A stretch of 41,358 nt of DNA, from positions 1-41,358 of the forward strand of contig JAUNJM010000011.1 in NCBI GenBank assembly GCA_030533265.1, read 5' to 3'. Positions within the stretch are counted from its first letter, which is position 1. Every line of letters starts with the position of its first letter. The position numbers and the translations under genes are program-made. The stretch is from Ruminococcus sp. (GTDB lineage: Bacteria; Bacillota; Clostridia; Oscillospirales; Ruminococcaceae). Below are positions 15,535 through 24,416 of this stretch, piece by piece. The notes below the pieces were generated by a model. It was not told where the DNA came from. It ran no database searches and saw nothing but the letters and a program-made list of their open reading frames with translations.

Positions 15535-16224
15535 CTTCTTGGAATCAGGATTTATAAAGGTAACAGGGTCAATCCAGTTACCGTTGCGTTTAAGAGCGAA
15601 GTGAAGATGAGAAGGCTCTGCAGCTTCGATCTGAGCCGAGTCGCCGACAGCACCGATTACATCACCTGAATCTACTTCATCACCTTCAATGACAGTCATG
15701 GCTTTTGCAAGGTTGTAGTAATATCCTACAATGCCGTCACCGTGGTCGATAGTCATACAGTTGCCCCAAAGTGAGTCCTCCCAGATTTTTGTTACAACAC
15801 CCTTGTTCATAGCCTTGACCTGAGTTCCGTTTTCGGCCTTGATGTCGATACCGTCATGGGTTTTCCATACACCGAGTGTTTCTGACTTGACAAGCTCACC
15901 ATTGCTGAACGGATTGATTATTTCACCGTTCAAGGGCATAACATTCGGCTGGGTATCTGGTACAGCTTCAGAGCTGTCCACGGTTGATGACTGATTATCT
16001 GTTTTCACAATGCCTGCAGTTTTGTTATCTACCTGCATTTGCGTAACGTGTGATGAATCAATGTCAGCTATGGAAAAGTTAAGACTGTCATTAAGCTTGT
16101 TTATTGTGTGATTGTAAGCTGCAACTCCTGCTCCGCCAACTGCCAGTAAACAAGTACCCAGAGTAATGTATAATCCTTTTCCGTTAAAGAGTTTGCTGAT
16201 GCCAGGTTTTTTGGAATTTTTCAT
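15532..16224 (-). CDS. M23 (LytM) peptidase-domain membrane protein, SpoIIQ-like
   Basis: A 230-residue bitopic membrane protein: basic cytoplasmic start, one membrane helix (about 18-36), a spacer, then a LytM/M23 domain (about 95-225). All zinc ligands of active M23 enzymes are visible: His123 and Asp127 in THDGIDIKA, His206 and His208 in SHLHFAL. SpoIIQ, the forespore half of the SpoIIQ-SpoIIIAH channel, has this layout, and clostridial SpoIIQ keeps the zinc site that Bacillus lost. The germination genes nearby support a spore role. A vegetative M23 endopeptidase remains possible. Ribosome site GGGGAAAGG lies 11-18 bases before the ATG. Its promoter was not clear to me. Confidence 0.82.
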   Translation of the reverse strand: MKNSKKPGISKLFNGKGLYITLGTCLLAVGGAGVAAYNHTINKLNDSLNFSIADIDSSHVTQMQVDNKTAGIVKTDNQSSTVDSSEAVPDTQPNVMPLNGEIINPFSNGELVKSETLGVWKTHDGIDIKAENGTQVKAMNKGVVTKIWEDSLWGNCMTIDHGDGIVGYYYNLAKAMTVIEGDEVDSGDVIGAVGDSAQIEAAEPSHLHFALKRNGNWIDPVTFINPDSKK

Positions 16225-16443
16225 AGCTTTTGACCTTTCCCCGATAGTTTTTTTTGCTCACAAGAAGTTTTCTCCTCATAAGTTCAGGAGATTATGTCAT
16301 CGGAAACATAAGTCCTTTGGAATTATGTTTGACTGATATTCTGATATTATACAAGTATTTTCAATAAAAATACCTGAACAAGCAAATCTCATAGTAAATA
16401 TTATTTGCCTTGTTTCCAGCAATTTTCAAGTAAAAAAACTGTG

Positions 16444-16480
16444 AAGCTTGTTGACAAGCTTTGTCGAAATCTGTTAAAAT
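16444..16480 (+). promoter_or_regulatory. Promoter with a palindrome over the -35 box
   Basis: TTGACA (16451-16456), 18-base spacer, TAAAAT (16475-16480). The -35 box lies in the perfect inverted repeat AAGCTTGTTGACAAGCTT (16444-16461; 8-base arms, 2-base centre), a likely binding site for a dimeric regulator of the cell-wall enzyme gene. Confidence 0.55.
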
Positions 16481-16517
16481 AATAAGTGAGCAAAGGCTCA
16501 GATAAATGAGGTGTAAA

Positions 16518-19500
16518 ATGAAGAAATTATTATCATTGACTATAGTTGTGGTTATCTGCGTGACAGGAATGTTTTCGTCAGGGATATTTGTGTTTGGTGC
16601 AAATTCAACCGGAAAGGTCACTGCAGATGTTTTGAATGTACGTTCAGGCCCCGGTACAAACTATTCGGTCATCGGTACAACGTATTACGGTAATACAGTA
16701 ACGATAACCAATACAGCATACGATTCCGGCGGTTCAAAGTGGTATAAAATTAACTACAGCTATTCGGGAAAAGCAAGTACAGGATATGTTTCAGCGAACT
16801 ACATAACAATTATAAATTCGGGAGGGTCCGACTCAAGTTCCGGAAACATTACTCCCGATTCGGACTTTGAGACATATATGAAAGAACAGGGATTCCCTGA
16901 AAGCTATAAACCAATGCTCAGACAGCTCCATGCTAAGCATCCGAAATGGATTTTCAAGGCTCAGAAAACGGGACTTGATTGGTATGACGTTCTTGACGAG
17001 GAAATGCTGCTTGGCAGAAATCTTGTGCATCTGGATTCACTTGATTCGTGGAAGTCAATGGAAAAGGGAGCTTATGATTTCACGGGTAACTATTGGATAG
17101 GACAGGACAGCTATTATTGGGTACCTGCATCAAAGCAGATTGTAGCTTATTATCTCGATCCAAGAAACTTTCTGAACGATACATATATTTTCATGTTTGA
17201 AAATCTCTCGTACAACCCATCGGTGCATACCATAAACGGCGTAAAAGCGATACTTAATGATACGTTTATGAAAGGCAATTTTGTAGCTCCTGATACAAAG
17301 GAAACAATGTCCTATGCACAAACGTTTATGGACGCAGCTAAAAAATCGGGCGTGTCACCATATCATCTTGCGTCAAGGTGCAGAAACGAACAGGGCGTAA
17401 ACGGTGCTCCACAGTCGCTTGGAACGGTCAAGGGCTATGAGAACTATTTCAATTTCTTTGACGTGAATGCCTATGCAACGTCTACCATGACGGCGGCAGA
17501 GATGGGCTGTAAGTATGCAAAAACGACAAATCCTACGTATCTTCTCCCGTGGACAAATCAGTATAAATCTATAGTCGGAGGTTCGATTTTTGTCGGCAAC
17601 GGCTATATTAATAAGGGACAGGATACGCTGTATCTACAGAAATTTGATGTCGTTGACGGTGGAAATGGACTCTATTATCACCAGTATATGACCTGTGTTT
17701 TCGGACAGGCCAACGAAGCGGCAATGCTTAAAAATGCCTATACTTCAACAGTTATCAATTCTGCTATGGAGTTCAAAATACCTGTCTATAACAATATGCC
17801 GAACACGATTTATCCAAAGCCGACAAGCAGTGGTGACAATAATAACCTGCTCAGATCGCTTACTATAAACGGTTATACTCTTGACCAGAGTTTTGACAAG
17901 TATAATATGTCGTATACGGCGTATATCAAAGACGATGTTGAAACTGTCAATATAACTGCACAGCCATACAGCAGCTATGCGAAGGTAAGCGGTGCAGGAA
18001 AGGTAACGCTGGTTGAAGGCAGCAACAATGTTAAGATTAATGTCACGGCACCGAGTGGTGAGGTGAGGACATATAATATCGTCATTACAAAGAAAAAGAG
18101 CAACTATCCGTCAGCAGTGACAGGCTTTAAGAGTACATCAGACATGAACAGTGTAACACTTTCATGGGATCCCGTGAAGAATGTGAACGGCTATATCGTA
18201 TATAAGTATGATACTGCACAGAAAAAGTTTGTGCGTCTTAAAAAGACTGCTGATACCAAAACAACATACAAAGTTAATGATCTTGCTCAGGCAACTGCGT
18301 ATAAATTTGCAATAAAAGCATACCGAACAATAAATGGCAAGGAATATGCAAGCAAAACCTATCCAAGCATAACGGCATACACCTACTTGCCGACGGTAAC
18401 TGACTTCAGGGCAAAGACAGATATAAATTCAGTCAGGCTTTCGTGGGGCAAGGTAACGGGTGCTCAGGGATATATTATCTACAAGTATGATACTGCAACA
18501 AAGAAGTATGTTCGTCTGAAAAAGACAACCAATACAGACACAAGCTATACTGAAAACAATCTTTCGCCGGGTACAATGTATCAGTATGCAGTAAAGGCAT
18601 ACAGGACGGTAAATGGCAAGGAGATTGCCAGCAAGACATATCCGAGCGTGAAAGCATATACCTATCTGCCGGAGGTAGCAGACTTCAAAGCCGATGGTGA
18701 TATAAATACTGCTACTCTCACATGGACAAAGCAAAGTGGTGTTCAGGGATATATCATATATCAGTATGATACAGAAAAAAGCAAGTTTGTAAGAATAGAA
18801 GTAACTCCGACTAATGTAAACAAGTACACGGTCAAGAATCTTGCTGAGGGAGCGTCACACAAGTTTGCAATAAAAGCATACAAAATGATAAATGACAAAG
18901 AGGTTGCAAGCAAGACCTATCCACAGAGTGTTACCAAGACAGCGCTTTCGCAGATTAAAAATTTCAAGGCAAAGGCGGATGTTGATAATATAACTCTCGA
19001 ATGGGATAAAAACGAATATGCAGAGGGCTATATACTTTACAAGTATAATTTTGCGACGAACAGGTATTCAAGGCTTGTGAAAATTGAGGAAAACTTAGAT
19101 AGCTATGTGGTAACAGGGCTTGATCAGGCAACAAAGTACCAGTATGCGATAAGGGCGTATACAACGCTTGACGGCAAGGACGTTCTGAGCAAAACTTATC
19201 CAAGCATAATGGCATACACCTACTTGCCGACGGTAACTGACTTCAGGGCAAAGACGGATATAAATTCAGTCAAGCTTTCGTGGGGCAAGGTAACGGATGC
19301 ACAAGGGTATATTATCTACAAGTATGATACTGCAAGAAAGAAGTATGTTCGTCTGAAAAAGACAACCAATACAGACAACGAATATACAGTAACCTCACTT
19401 ACTCCTCAGAAGTCCTACGACTTTGCGATAAAAGCATATAAAACTGTCGATGGCAAGGAGATCGTCAGCAAGACATATCCGAAGCTCACGGCAGAAACAT

Positions 19501-19787
19501 ATATTGATGATGTAACCGATTTCAAGGGAGAATATACGGCAACCGGTGGCATAAAGCTTTCGTGGACGAAGGTTGACAATGCACAAGGCTATGTGATTTA
19601 TCAGTATGACACTACTGCAAAGAAGTATATAAGGCTTAACAAAACAGCAACCAACATTTCAAGTTATACAGTTGCAAAAGCTGTTGCAGGTAAGTCACAA
19701 AAATATGCGATAAGAGCATATAAAACGCTAAACGGCAAGGAATACCTTTGCAAAAAAGCATTTTATCTCACAATACCGCAATCATAG
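16518..19787 (+). CDS. Secreted SH3 / glucosaminidase / FN3-repeat cell-wall enzyme
   Basis: A modular exported protein of about 1,089 residues. Order: signal peptide (1-28); bacterial SH3 domain (about 30-100, with VLNVRSGPGTNYSVIGT); a GH73-like N-acetylglucosaminidase domain (about 115-430; key segments HPKWIFKAQKTGLDWYDVL, ASRCRNEQGVNG with the likely catalytic Glu, and GTVKGYENYFNFF); a cadherin-like beta-sandwich (about 450-530, SLTINGYTLDQSFD); then six fibronectin type III repeats of about 93 residues, each with a GYI(I/V)Y(K/Q)YDT core and a KTYP end. It probably trims peptidoglycan, with FN3 as spacers. No sortase signal or C-terminal anchor is seen. Start chosen at 16518, 4 bases after GAGGTG. 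Confidence 0.92.
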   Translation: MKKLLSLTIVVVICVTGMFSSGIFVFGANSTGKVTADVLNVRSGPGTNYSVIGTTYYGNTVTITNTAYDSGGSKWYKINYSYSGKASTGYVSANYITIINSGGSDSSSGNITPDSDFETYMKEQGFPESYKPMLRQLHAKHPKWIFKAQKTGLDWYDVLDEEMLLGRNLVHLDSLDSWKSMEKGAYDFTGNYWIGQDSYYWVPASKQIVAYYLDPRNFLNDTYIFMFENLSYNPSVHTINGVKAILNDTFMKGNFVAPDTKETMSYAQTFMDAAKKSGVSPYHLASRCRNEQGVNGAPQSLGTVKGYENYFNFFDVNAYATSTMTAAEMGCKYAKTTNPTYLLPWTNQYKSIVGGSIFVGNGYINKGQDTLYLQKFDVVDGGNGLYYHQYMTCVFGQANEAAMLKNAYTSTVINSAMEFKIPVYNNMPNTIYPKPTSSGDNNNLLRSLTINGYTLDQSFDKYNMSYTAYIKDDVETVNITAQPYSSYAKVSGAGKVTLVEGSNNVKINVTAPSGEVRTYNIVITKKKSNYPSAVTGFKSTSDMNSVTLSWDPVKNVNGYIVYKYDTAQKKFVRLKKTADTKTTYKVNDLAQATAYKFAIKAYRTINGKEYASKTYPSITAYTYLPTVTDFRAKTDINSVRLSWGKVTGAQGYIIYKYDTATKKYVRLKKTTNTDTSYTENNLSPGTMYQYAVKAYRTVNGKEIASKTYPSVKAYTYLPEVADFKADGDINTATLTWTKQSGVQGYIIYQYDTEKSKFVRIEVTPTNVNKYTVKNLAEGASHKFAIKAYKMINDKEVASKTYPQSVTKTALSQIKNFKAKADVDNITLEWDKNEYAEGYILYKYNFATNRYSRLVKIEENLDSYVVTGLDQATKYQYAIRAYTTLDGKDVLSKTYPSIMAYTYLPTVTDFRAKTDINSVKLSWGKVTDAQGYIIYKYDTARKKYVRLKKTTNTDNEYTVTSLTPQKSYDFAIKAYKTVDGKEIVSKTYPKLTAETYIDDVTDFKGEYTATGGIKLSWTKVDNAQGYVIYQYDTTAKKYIRLNKTATNISSYTVAKAVAGKSQKYAIRAYKTLNGKEYLCKKAFYLTIPQS
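18351..18540 (+). repeat. Duplicated FN3 DNA segment, copy 1
   Basis: This 190-base stretch in FN3 repeats 1-2 is about 95% identical by eye to 19188-19377, exactly 837 bases (three FN3 repeats) downstream. Other FN3 pairs in the gene have clearly diverged at the DNA level. Confidence 0.85.
19188..19377 (+). repeat. Duplicated FN3 DNA segment, copy 2
   Basis: Second copy, in FN3 repeats 4-5. I count about ten differences from copy 1, several of them silent. It implies recent duplication or gene conversion within the array. Confidence 0.85.
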
Positions 19788-19792
19788 CAGAA

Positions 19793-19834
19793 AAAACAGT
19801 ACCTTATTCAGTTTAGTAAGGTACTGTTTTTATT
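19793..19834. terminator. Terminator between the FN3 enzyme and gerKC
   Basis: A 14-base-pair stem (19793-19806 with 19817-19830) whose arms carry A and T runs, so it can work in both directions between the convergent genes. Confidence 0.85.
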
Positions 19835-21033
19835 TATTTTGCGATGCATTTTACGTTTACATTGAAAACGGTGTTGTATTTGAGCACTTCAAAATTGTTG
19901 CAGTAATCGAGGTATAGTTTCGGGTAATGGTGTCTTATGAGTCTGCTGAGATCAAAAACGTCCGAATCGTATTCAAAGAAAACGGTGTTAAAAGTATCCT
20001 CACATTGTTTTTTGAATTTCTTTTCAATTTCAGCAGCAATCTTGTCTTTATCCTCGTGACTGAAATTTGAGTTTTCGGTAATGCCAAGCAGAGAAATATC
20101 AACGTTATAATAAATCTTGTTGTCCTTGAGTGATATGCTCGATTTGTACTTTTGTTTTTTGAGCATGACACCGATGGGATTATCATTAAAATCAACTGTA
20201 ATCATACCATATTCGGTGTAATTGTTAATAAAGTTTGCACATTGAGTCTGCACAGGGTCCATTTCATATACGATCTTACCGTTTTTAATGACAGCATTTT
20301 TATCAATAGAAATCAGTGAAGCCTCGTTTGACTGTCCTGACGATTGCCCACCGCCTGACGAGCCTGAATTGCTTTCACTGCCTGACTGTTGCTCAGATGA
20401 TTGTTGTCCTTCAGAGCCTTGTGAGGACGAATTTTGCTCCTCTTTTATTGAAACAACAGGTAAAGTCAGAGCTTTATCGAGATTTTTGCTGTCATTGATG
20501 ACCTTAACCATAGTAGATGGAACAGCGCTGCCCTTGCTGTGATACATTTTTAGGATTTCAGTGAAGTTTTCCATAGTTATTGTACCGGTCGGAATCTGAA
20601 CATTAAGGATTTCCTTGGCAGTGTTTTCAGCAAGCACAACATTAACTCCGAGGAAATTATTCTTATTTCTGATAAAATAGCTCAGAAGTTCCTCTATGTC
20701 GGATAAATCGGTATTACGACCTAATACGATAGCCTGATTATGACCGATGAAAAGATAGTTTCCGAGTTGGTTTTCACAAAGCGACATAGCCTCGTTGAAG
20801 GTATCAGCCGTGTTTGAAATTACTCTGGTGTTGGTCTGACTCGGATCAATCTGAGTGTCTGAGCCTGCACCGTCCGACTTAAAAATCTGCAAGGTAACAG
20901 TACAGCCGGAGTCGTCATTGTCGATGCCGACAGCGTGAACGAGAGTACGGTCTGAAACTTCAATCCACTTGTCGTTGCCGAGAGATACAAGGCTGAGCAG
21001 GAGAATGATTATCCAGATAGTAAAACGTCGCAA
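19834..21033 (-). CDS. gerKC: Ger(x)C-family spore germination protein, lipobox Cys absent
   Basis: C subunit of a GerA-type germinant receptor; the third gene of an A-B-C operon. In 399 residues it shows the family pattern after an N-terminal hydrophobic helix (WIEVSDRTLVHAVGIDND, then FIGHNQAIVLGR). GerC proteins are normally lipoproteins with a GCW-type lipobox; here the matching place reads SLGNDKW and has no Cys, so it is either held by an uncleaved helix or released. Residues about 205-243 are a Ser/Gly/Gln-rich low-complexity linker between domains. It starts with TTG at 21033, 9 bases after GGAGG and one base after the gerKB stop. Symbol given by operon type. Confidence 0.88.
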   Translation of the reverse strand: MRRFTIWIIILLLSLVSLGNDKWIEVSDRTLVHAVGIDNDDSGCTVTLQIFKSDGAGSDTQIDPSQTNTRVISNTADTFNEAMSLCENQLGNYLFIGHNQAIVLGRNTDLSDIEELLSYFIRNKNNFLGVNVVLAENTAKEILNVQIPTGTITMENFTEILKMYHSKGSAVPSTMVKVINDSKNLDKALTLPVVSIKEEQNSSSQGSEGQQSSEQQSGSESNSGSSGGGQSSGQSNEASLISIDKNAVIKNGKIVYEMDPVQTQCANFINNYTEYGMITVDFNDNPIGVMLKKQKYKSSISLKDNKIYYNVDISLLGITENSNFSHEDKDKIAAEIEKKFKKQCEDTFNTVFFEYDSDVFDLSRLIRHHYPKLYLDYCNNFEVLKYNTVFNVNVKCIAK

Positions 21034-21034
21034 T

Positions 21035-22099
21035 CTAATCCACCTCCTGAACAGCTTTTCGCTTCCTGAACAACAGCATCAGAAGCGGTATGGCAAAAAC
21101 AAGCACTACCACAAACAGAGCCTCAAGCTTCGGAGCAGTAACAGCCTCCCACTTTTGTATGATCATAAAAGGCAGAGTTATTGCACCTGCAACAGCAAGA
21201 GTTGCTCCCTGTCCGACAAGGGAGTTCAGGTTCGGTAAAATCTGATGAATACAGTGTTGTACGCAGATAGTAAAGAGAGTCAGCTTTATTAAAGCACAAA
21301 GTGTCCATAACACCATGAAGAATCCCTCATAGTGTTGAATGATCTTAGTCTGGGAGTAAGCAGAAAGTGTGAAGAACGGGAGCTTGGAAAGATATACAAA
21401 GTTCTGCAAAACAACAATGACTATAGTTGCCGAAATGAGCGTTATAACAGCCGTTGTACCGAGATAAGAGTAAATTGTTTTTCCGACATTGCTCCTGAGA
21501 GCATCGAGGAGTATTACAAAAGCAACGATTTCTTTTGCAGATGCCAGAAGCTTTGGTATGGTTTTTGCAACGGCTGAAACAGGTTTTGCAACAGCAATAT
21601 TAAGCTCAATAATGTCAACATGGTACTTGAATCCCAAGAATATAAGTCCAAGACAAATTATTGTAGTAATCAGAATGATACCTGATATCCTTGCAAGGTT
21701 TGATATACCTGTGTGTGCAACATAAAAAGCCGTTGCTGATATAACGATTATTACAGCCCATGAAGCATAGGTGTCAAAAAAGCAGTATTGCAGAAAGAAG
21801 GTAAGATCTCCCATTGTTTCGATGATTGACCAGAGAGAAAAGAGCAAAAACAGTATGCTCACACCAATTCCGAGAACTCTGCTTTTTGAGCTTGCAAACG
21901 AGAGCAGACCCTCACCATTGTTTTTGTTGTAAAAAGCAATGATCGGGATAACGAGCAGTGCCTCGATAATAATTGTTAAAGCAATGCTTATCAGAATTAT
22001 GGCAGAGTTGTCGTCTTCGTCGGGGATATATGTCATAATGCAGAAAAGCTTGGAGCATAAAAGTATAGCGATAAACTGATAAGATGATATTTTTTTCAT
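21035..22099 (-). CDS. gerKB: GerAB/GerKB-type germinant receptor permease subunit
   Basis: B subunit of the spore inner-membrane nutrient receptor, of the APC-related GerAB/ArcD/ProY family; it is thought to bind the germinant amino acid or sugar. The 354 residues form about ten membrane helices, starting SSYQFIAILLCSKLFCIMTYIPDEDDNSAIILISI. The length is normal. It lies 24 bases after gerKA and one base before the gerKC TTG start, fitting co-translation of the complex. Expression in the forespore under sigma-G is expected from the family. The ligand cannot be predicted. Confidence 0.92.
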   Translation of the reverse strand: MKKISSYQFIAILLCSKLFCIMTYIPDEDDNSAIILISIALTIIIEALLVIPIIAFYNKNNGEGLLSFASSKSRVLGIGVSILFLLFSLWSIIETMGDLTFFLQYCFFDTYASWAVIIVISATAFYVAHTGISNLARISGIILITTIICLGLIFLGFKYHVDIIELNIAVAKPVSAVAKTIPKLLASAKEIVAFVILLDALRSNVGKTIYSYLGTTAVITLISATIVIVVLQNFVYLSKLPFFTLSAYSQTKIIQHYEGFFMVLWTLCALIKLTLFTICVQHCIHQILPNLNSLVGQGATLAVAGAITLPFMIIQKWEAVTAPKLEALFVVVLVFAIPLLMLLFRKRKAVQEVD

Positions 22100-22123
22100 A
22101 AAAACACCGTGCCTTTAGAAATG

Positions 22124-23611
22124 TTACTTGTCTTCAGTATAGTCCGAAACAGTTGAGTGATCTTGTTCCATTTTTTTCAGTGATGCCCTTGCAAAAACGT
22201 CGGTACTTCCTCTCTTTGAGAAAGGAGAAACGGGAGCAGTGTAAGGGATATTGAACTCGTCCATAGCACAAACGTTGGACATTATCAGAATTATACATAC
22301 TGCTATTCCGAAAAAGCCTGCAGCACCTCCTGCAAAAATAAAAGCGAGTCTTATAATTGAGGTCTGCTGATTCAGACTCGGAATTATAAATGATGCAGTA
22401 GCCGTAAGACCGACAATTATGAGCAAAGGTGCAGAAATGATACCGCTTTTTACCGCAGCATCACCGATTATCAGTCCTCCCACAATGGATACAGCACTTC
22501 CCACAGCTGAGGGCAGACGTATACTTGCCTCACGCATAAGTTCAAGCAATGCCATAATGATAAGCACTTCTATGAACAGTGGATAAGGCGTAGCCTGTTC
22601 GGATGCCGAAAGATTAAGCATAAGCTTCAGGTTGAGGACTTCGGGATGATAGCTTGCAGCAGCTACATAAATTCCCGGAAAAGCAGTTGCAAGGAAAAAA
22701 GCAAGGTATCTTATCCAACGCAGGTAGGTTGCAAAATAGCTTTTCCAGCAATAGTCATCAATCGTCTTGAAGTTGTCAACGAAAAGTGCAGGGCAGATAA
22801 GTGAAAACGGAGTCCCGTCGATGAGAATACAGACTTTGCCATCATTTATCTTGGTACACAAAACGTCAGGACGCTCTGTAATTCCGATGTTTGAAAACAA
22901 GTTTTCCTGGACACGTTCTTCGATAAACGGAACTATATAACCACTTGAAATGATAGTATCAAGCTTGATTGAGGTCAGCTTTTTCCTGATTCTGTCCACC
23001 ATTTCAGGAGAAGCCTTGTCGCACATATAAACAAGGCAAACGTCTGTTGATGACTTTTGACCGATTTGGTGCATTTCAAATCTGACGGAAGGATTTTTCA
23101 TACGCCGTCTGATAAGTGAGATGTTTGTTCTTATGACCTCGGTAAAAGCCTCCTGAGAACCCATGATATTGTGTTCATTTGAGGGCTTGGTGATGGCTTT
23201 TTTGTCAAATCCCTGAATACCGAATGAAACAGCTTTTGGGATACCGTCAATGAAAATCAGTGCGAATCCCGAAAAAAGATCCTGCATGACGCTTCCGTAA
23301 GTGTAAACTATGTGACGCTCAGCGGCAAGCAAACTTTCTTTGGTCAGGAACTTGTAAACAGCGACATTCGGATTTTCTTTTTCGGAAATATCAAGTTGCA
23401 TGATAGGATGGAAAATAAGCTCGGACATTGCACTTGTTGAAACCATGCCTTCAATACTTATCAATGCACACGAAGCACCTGAAATGTTGATTTCTACAAT
23501 GTTCATTTCCATAGTATTTCCCGTTATCGCACGGCAATCAAGAAGAATCTGATCAAGAGTTGATGCTATTTTCACGTCCTTGTAGTTGTTGAAATCAGGA
23601 GAATTGCTCAT
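22124..23611 (-). CDS. gerKA: GerA-family germinant receptor A subunit
   Basis: A subunit of the germinant receptor. The 495 residues have a large N-terminal cytoplasmic region (about 1-280, with the ATGNTMEMNIVEI-type start and LIRRRMKNPSVRFEMHQIGQKS) and then about five or six C-terminal membrane helices (AFFLATAFPGIYVAAASYHPE; the PLP-type turn QATPYPLFIEVLIIMALLELMREA; LPSAVGSAVSIVGGLIIGDAAV). It oligomerises to form the receptor's ion channel in the GerA model. The ATG follows GAAAGGAAAATCT. It is the first gene of the operon and is divergent from a DUF421 gene across 130 bases that contain a TGAATATTCA palindrome. Confidence 0.94.
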   Translation of the reverse strand: MSNSPDFNNYKDVKIASTLDQILLDCRAITGNTMEMNIVEINISGASCALISIEGMVSTSAMSELIFHPIMQLDISEKENPNVAVYKFLTKESLLAAERHIVYTYGSVMQDLFSGFALIFIDGIPKAVSFGIQGFDKKAITKPSNEHNIMGSQEAFTEVIRTNISLIRRRMKNPSVRFEMHQIGQKSSTDVCLVYMCDKASPEMVDRIRKKLTSIKLDTIISSGYIVPFIEERVQENLFSNIGITERPDVLCTKINDGKVCILIDGTPFSLICPALFVDNFKTIDDYCWKSYFATYLRWIRYLAFFLATAFPGIYVAAASYHPEVLNLKLMLNLSASEQATPYPLFIEVLIIMALLELMREASIRLPSAVGSAVSIVGGLIIGDAAVKSGIISAPLLIIVGLTATASFIIPSLNQQTSIIRLAFIFAGGAAGFFGIAVCIILIMSNVCAMDEFNIPYTAPVSPFSKRGSTDVFARASLKKMEQDHSTVSDYTEDK

Positions 23612-23676
23612 AGATTTTCCTTTCTGAAAAAGTCTTTCAAATAGTTTTATCCTTGCTATTGTTAGCCGGTTGTATC

Positions 23677-23706
23677 TGAATATTCAGCATTGATGAGAGA
23701 ATATTA
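23677..23706 (+). promoter_or_regulatory. Possible sigma-G-type promoter in a symmetric divergent region
   Basis: TGAATATTCA (23677-23686) provides a sigma-G-like -35 (GAATA) on both strands. On the plus strand GAATA is followed after 17 bases by AATATTA (23700-23706), close to the sigma-G -10 pattern CATNNTA. The minus-strand -10 toward gerKA is poorer. Tentative. Confidence 0.35.
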
Positions 23707-23741
23707 GTAAAGAATAAGCTTGATGAATGGAGGTAAACAAA

Positions 23742-24416
23742 TTGTTTATTGTCTTTTTCCGTGCAATAATTCTTTATATAATCATTATTTTTTCGATGCG
23801 GTTTATGGGTAAACGTCAGCTCGGAGAGCTTCAGCCATCTGAGCTTGTTGTGACGATACTTATGTCCAACATTGCGACACTGCCTATCGAGGACATAAAT
23901 ATTCCTATGATAATGGGAGTCGTACCGATATTCACACTTGTCTGTCTTGATGTCGGAATGTCATATATGTCACTTGTTTCCAGAAAGTTCAGAAGAATCA
24001 TCTCAGGCAGTCCTAAGATTATAATTTCAGACGGAGAAATTGACCAGCAACAGATGAAAAAACTGAGATTTACAATAGACGACCTTATGGAATCGCTCAG
24101 AAGCGTTCAGGTGTTTGACATTGCCGAGGTACAGCTTGCGGTTGTAGAAACGACAGGTAAGATTTCAGTATATCAGAAACAGAAAAAACAGCCCTGTACT
24201 CCTGAGGATATAGGCATTGAAAAGCAGTCCTCAAATCCACCACAGCTCGTTGTCGATGACGGAGAGATCGTCGAAAATGCACTTAGATTTATTGGGTTGG
24301 ACAAAAAGTGGCTTAACAGCGTCCTGAAAAAAGAAAAGTGTGTAATCGCAGATGTTTTTCTCATGACGGCAGACGAGAATAAAACATATAAGCTTGTAAG
24401 GAGGACGCTGAAATGA
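23742..24416 (+). CDS. DUF421 (YetF-like) membrane protein
   Basis: A 224-residue protein with three N-terminal membrane helices (the second around MSNIATLPIEDINIP and GVVPIFTLVCLDVG) and the cytoplasmic DUF421 double domain. Characteristic words are MGKRQLGELQPSELVVTIL, then LRFTIDDLMESLRSVQVFDIAEVQLAVVETTGKISV. DUF421 proteins of spore formers, including YetF and 2Duf, have been linked to spore membrane properties. The start is probably the TTG at 23742: an ideal GGAGG lies 8 bases upstream, inside the alternative ATG reading from 23727. It overlaps the next gene by 4 bases (ATGA). Confidence 0.9.
   Translation: MFIVFFRAIILYIIIIFSMRFMGKRQLGELQPSELVVTILMSNIATLPIEDINIPMIMGVVPIFTLVCLDVGMSYMSLVSRKFRRIISGSPKIIISDGEIDQQQMKKLRFTIDDLMESLRSVQVFDIAEVQLAVVETTGKISVYQKQKKQPCTPEDIGIEKQSSNPPQLVVDDGEIVENALRFIGLDKKWLNSVLKKEKCVIADVFLMTADENKTYKLVRRTLK

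Noticed and set aside
23612..23686. Clear sigma-G promoter toward gerKA
   Set aside because: The -35-like GAATA is present, but the -10 region (AACAATA) matches poorly at 17-18 bases; mentioned only as part of the symmetric site.
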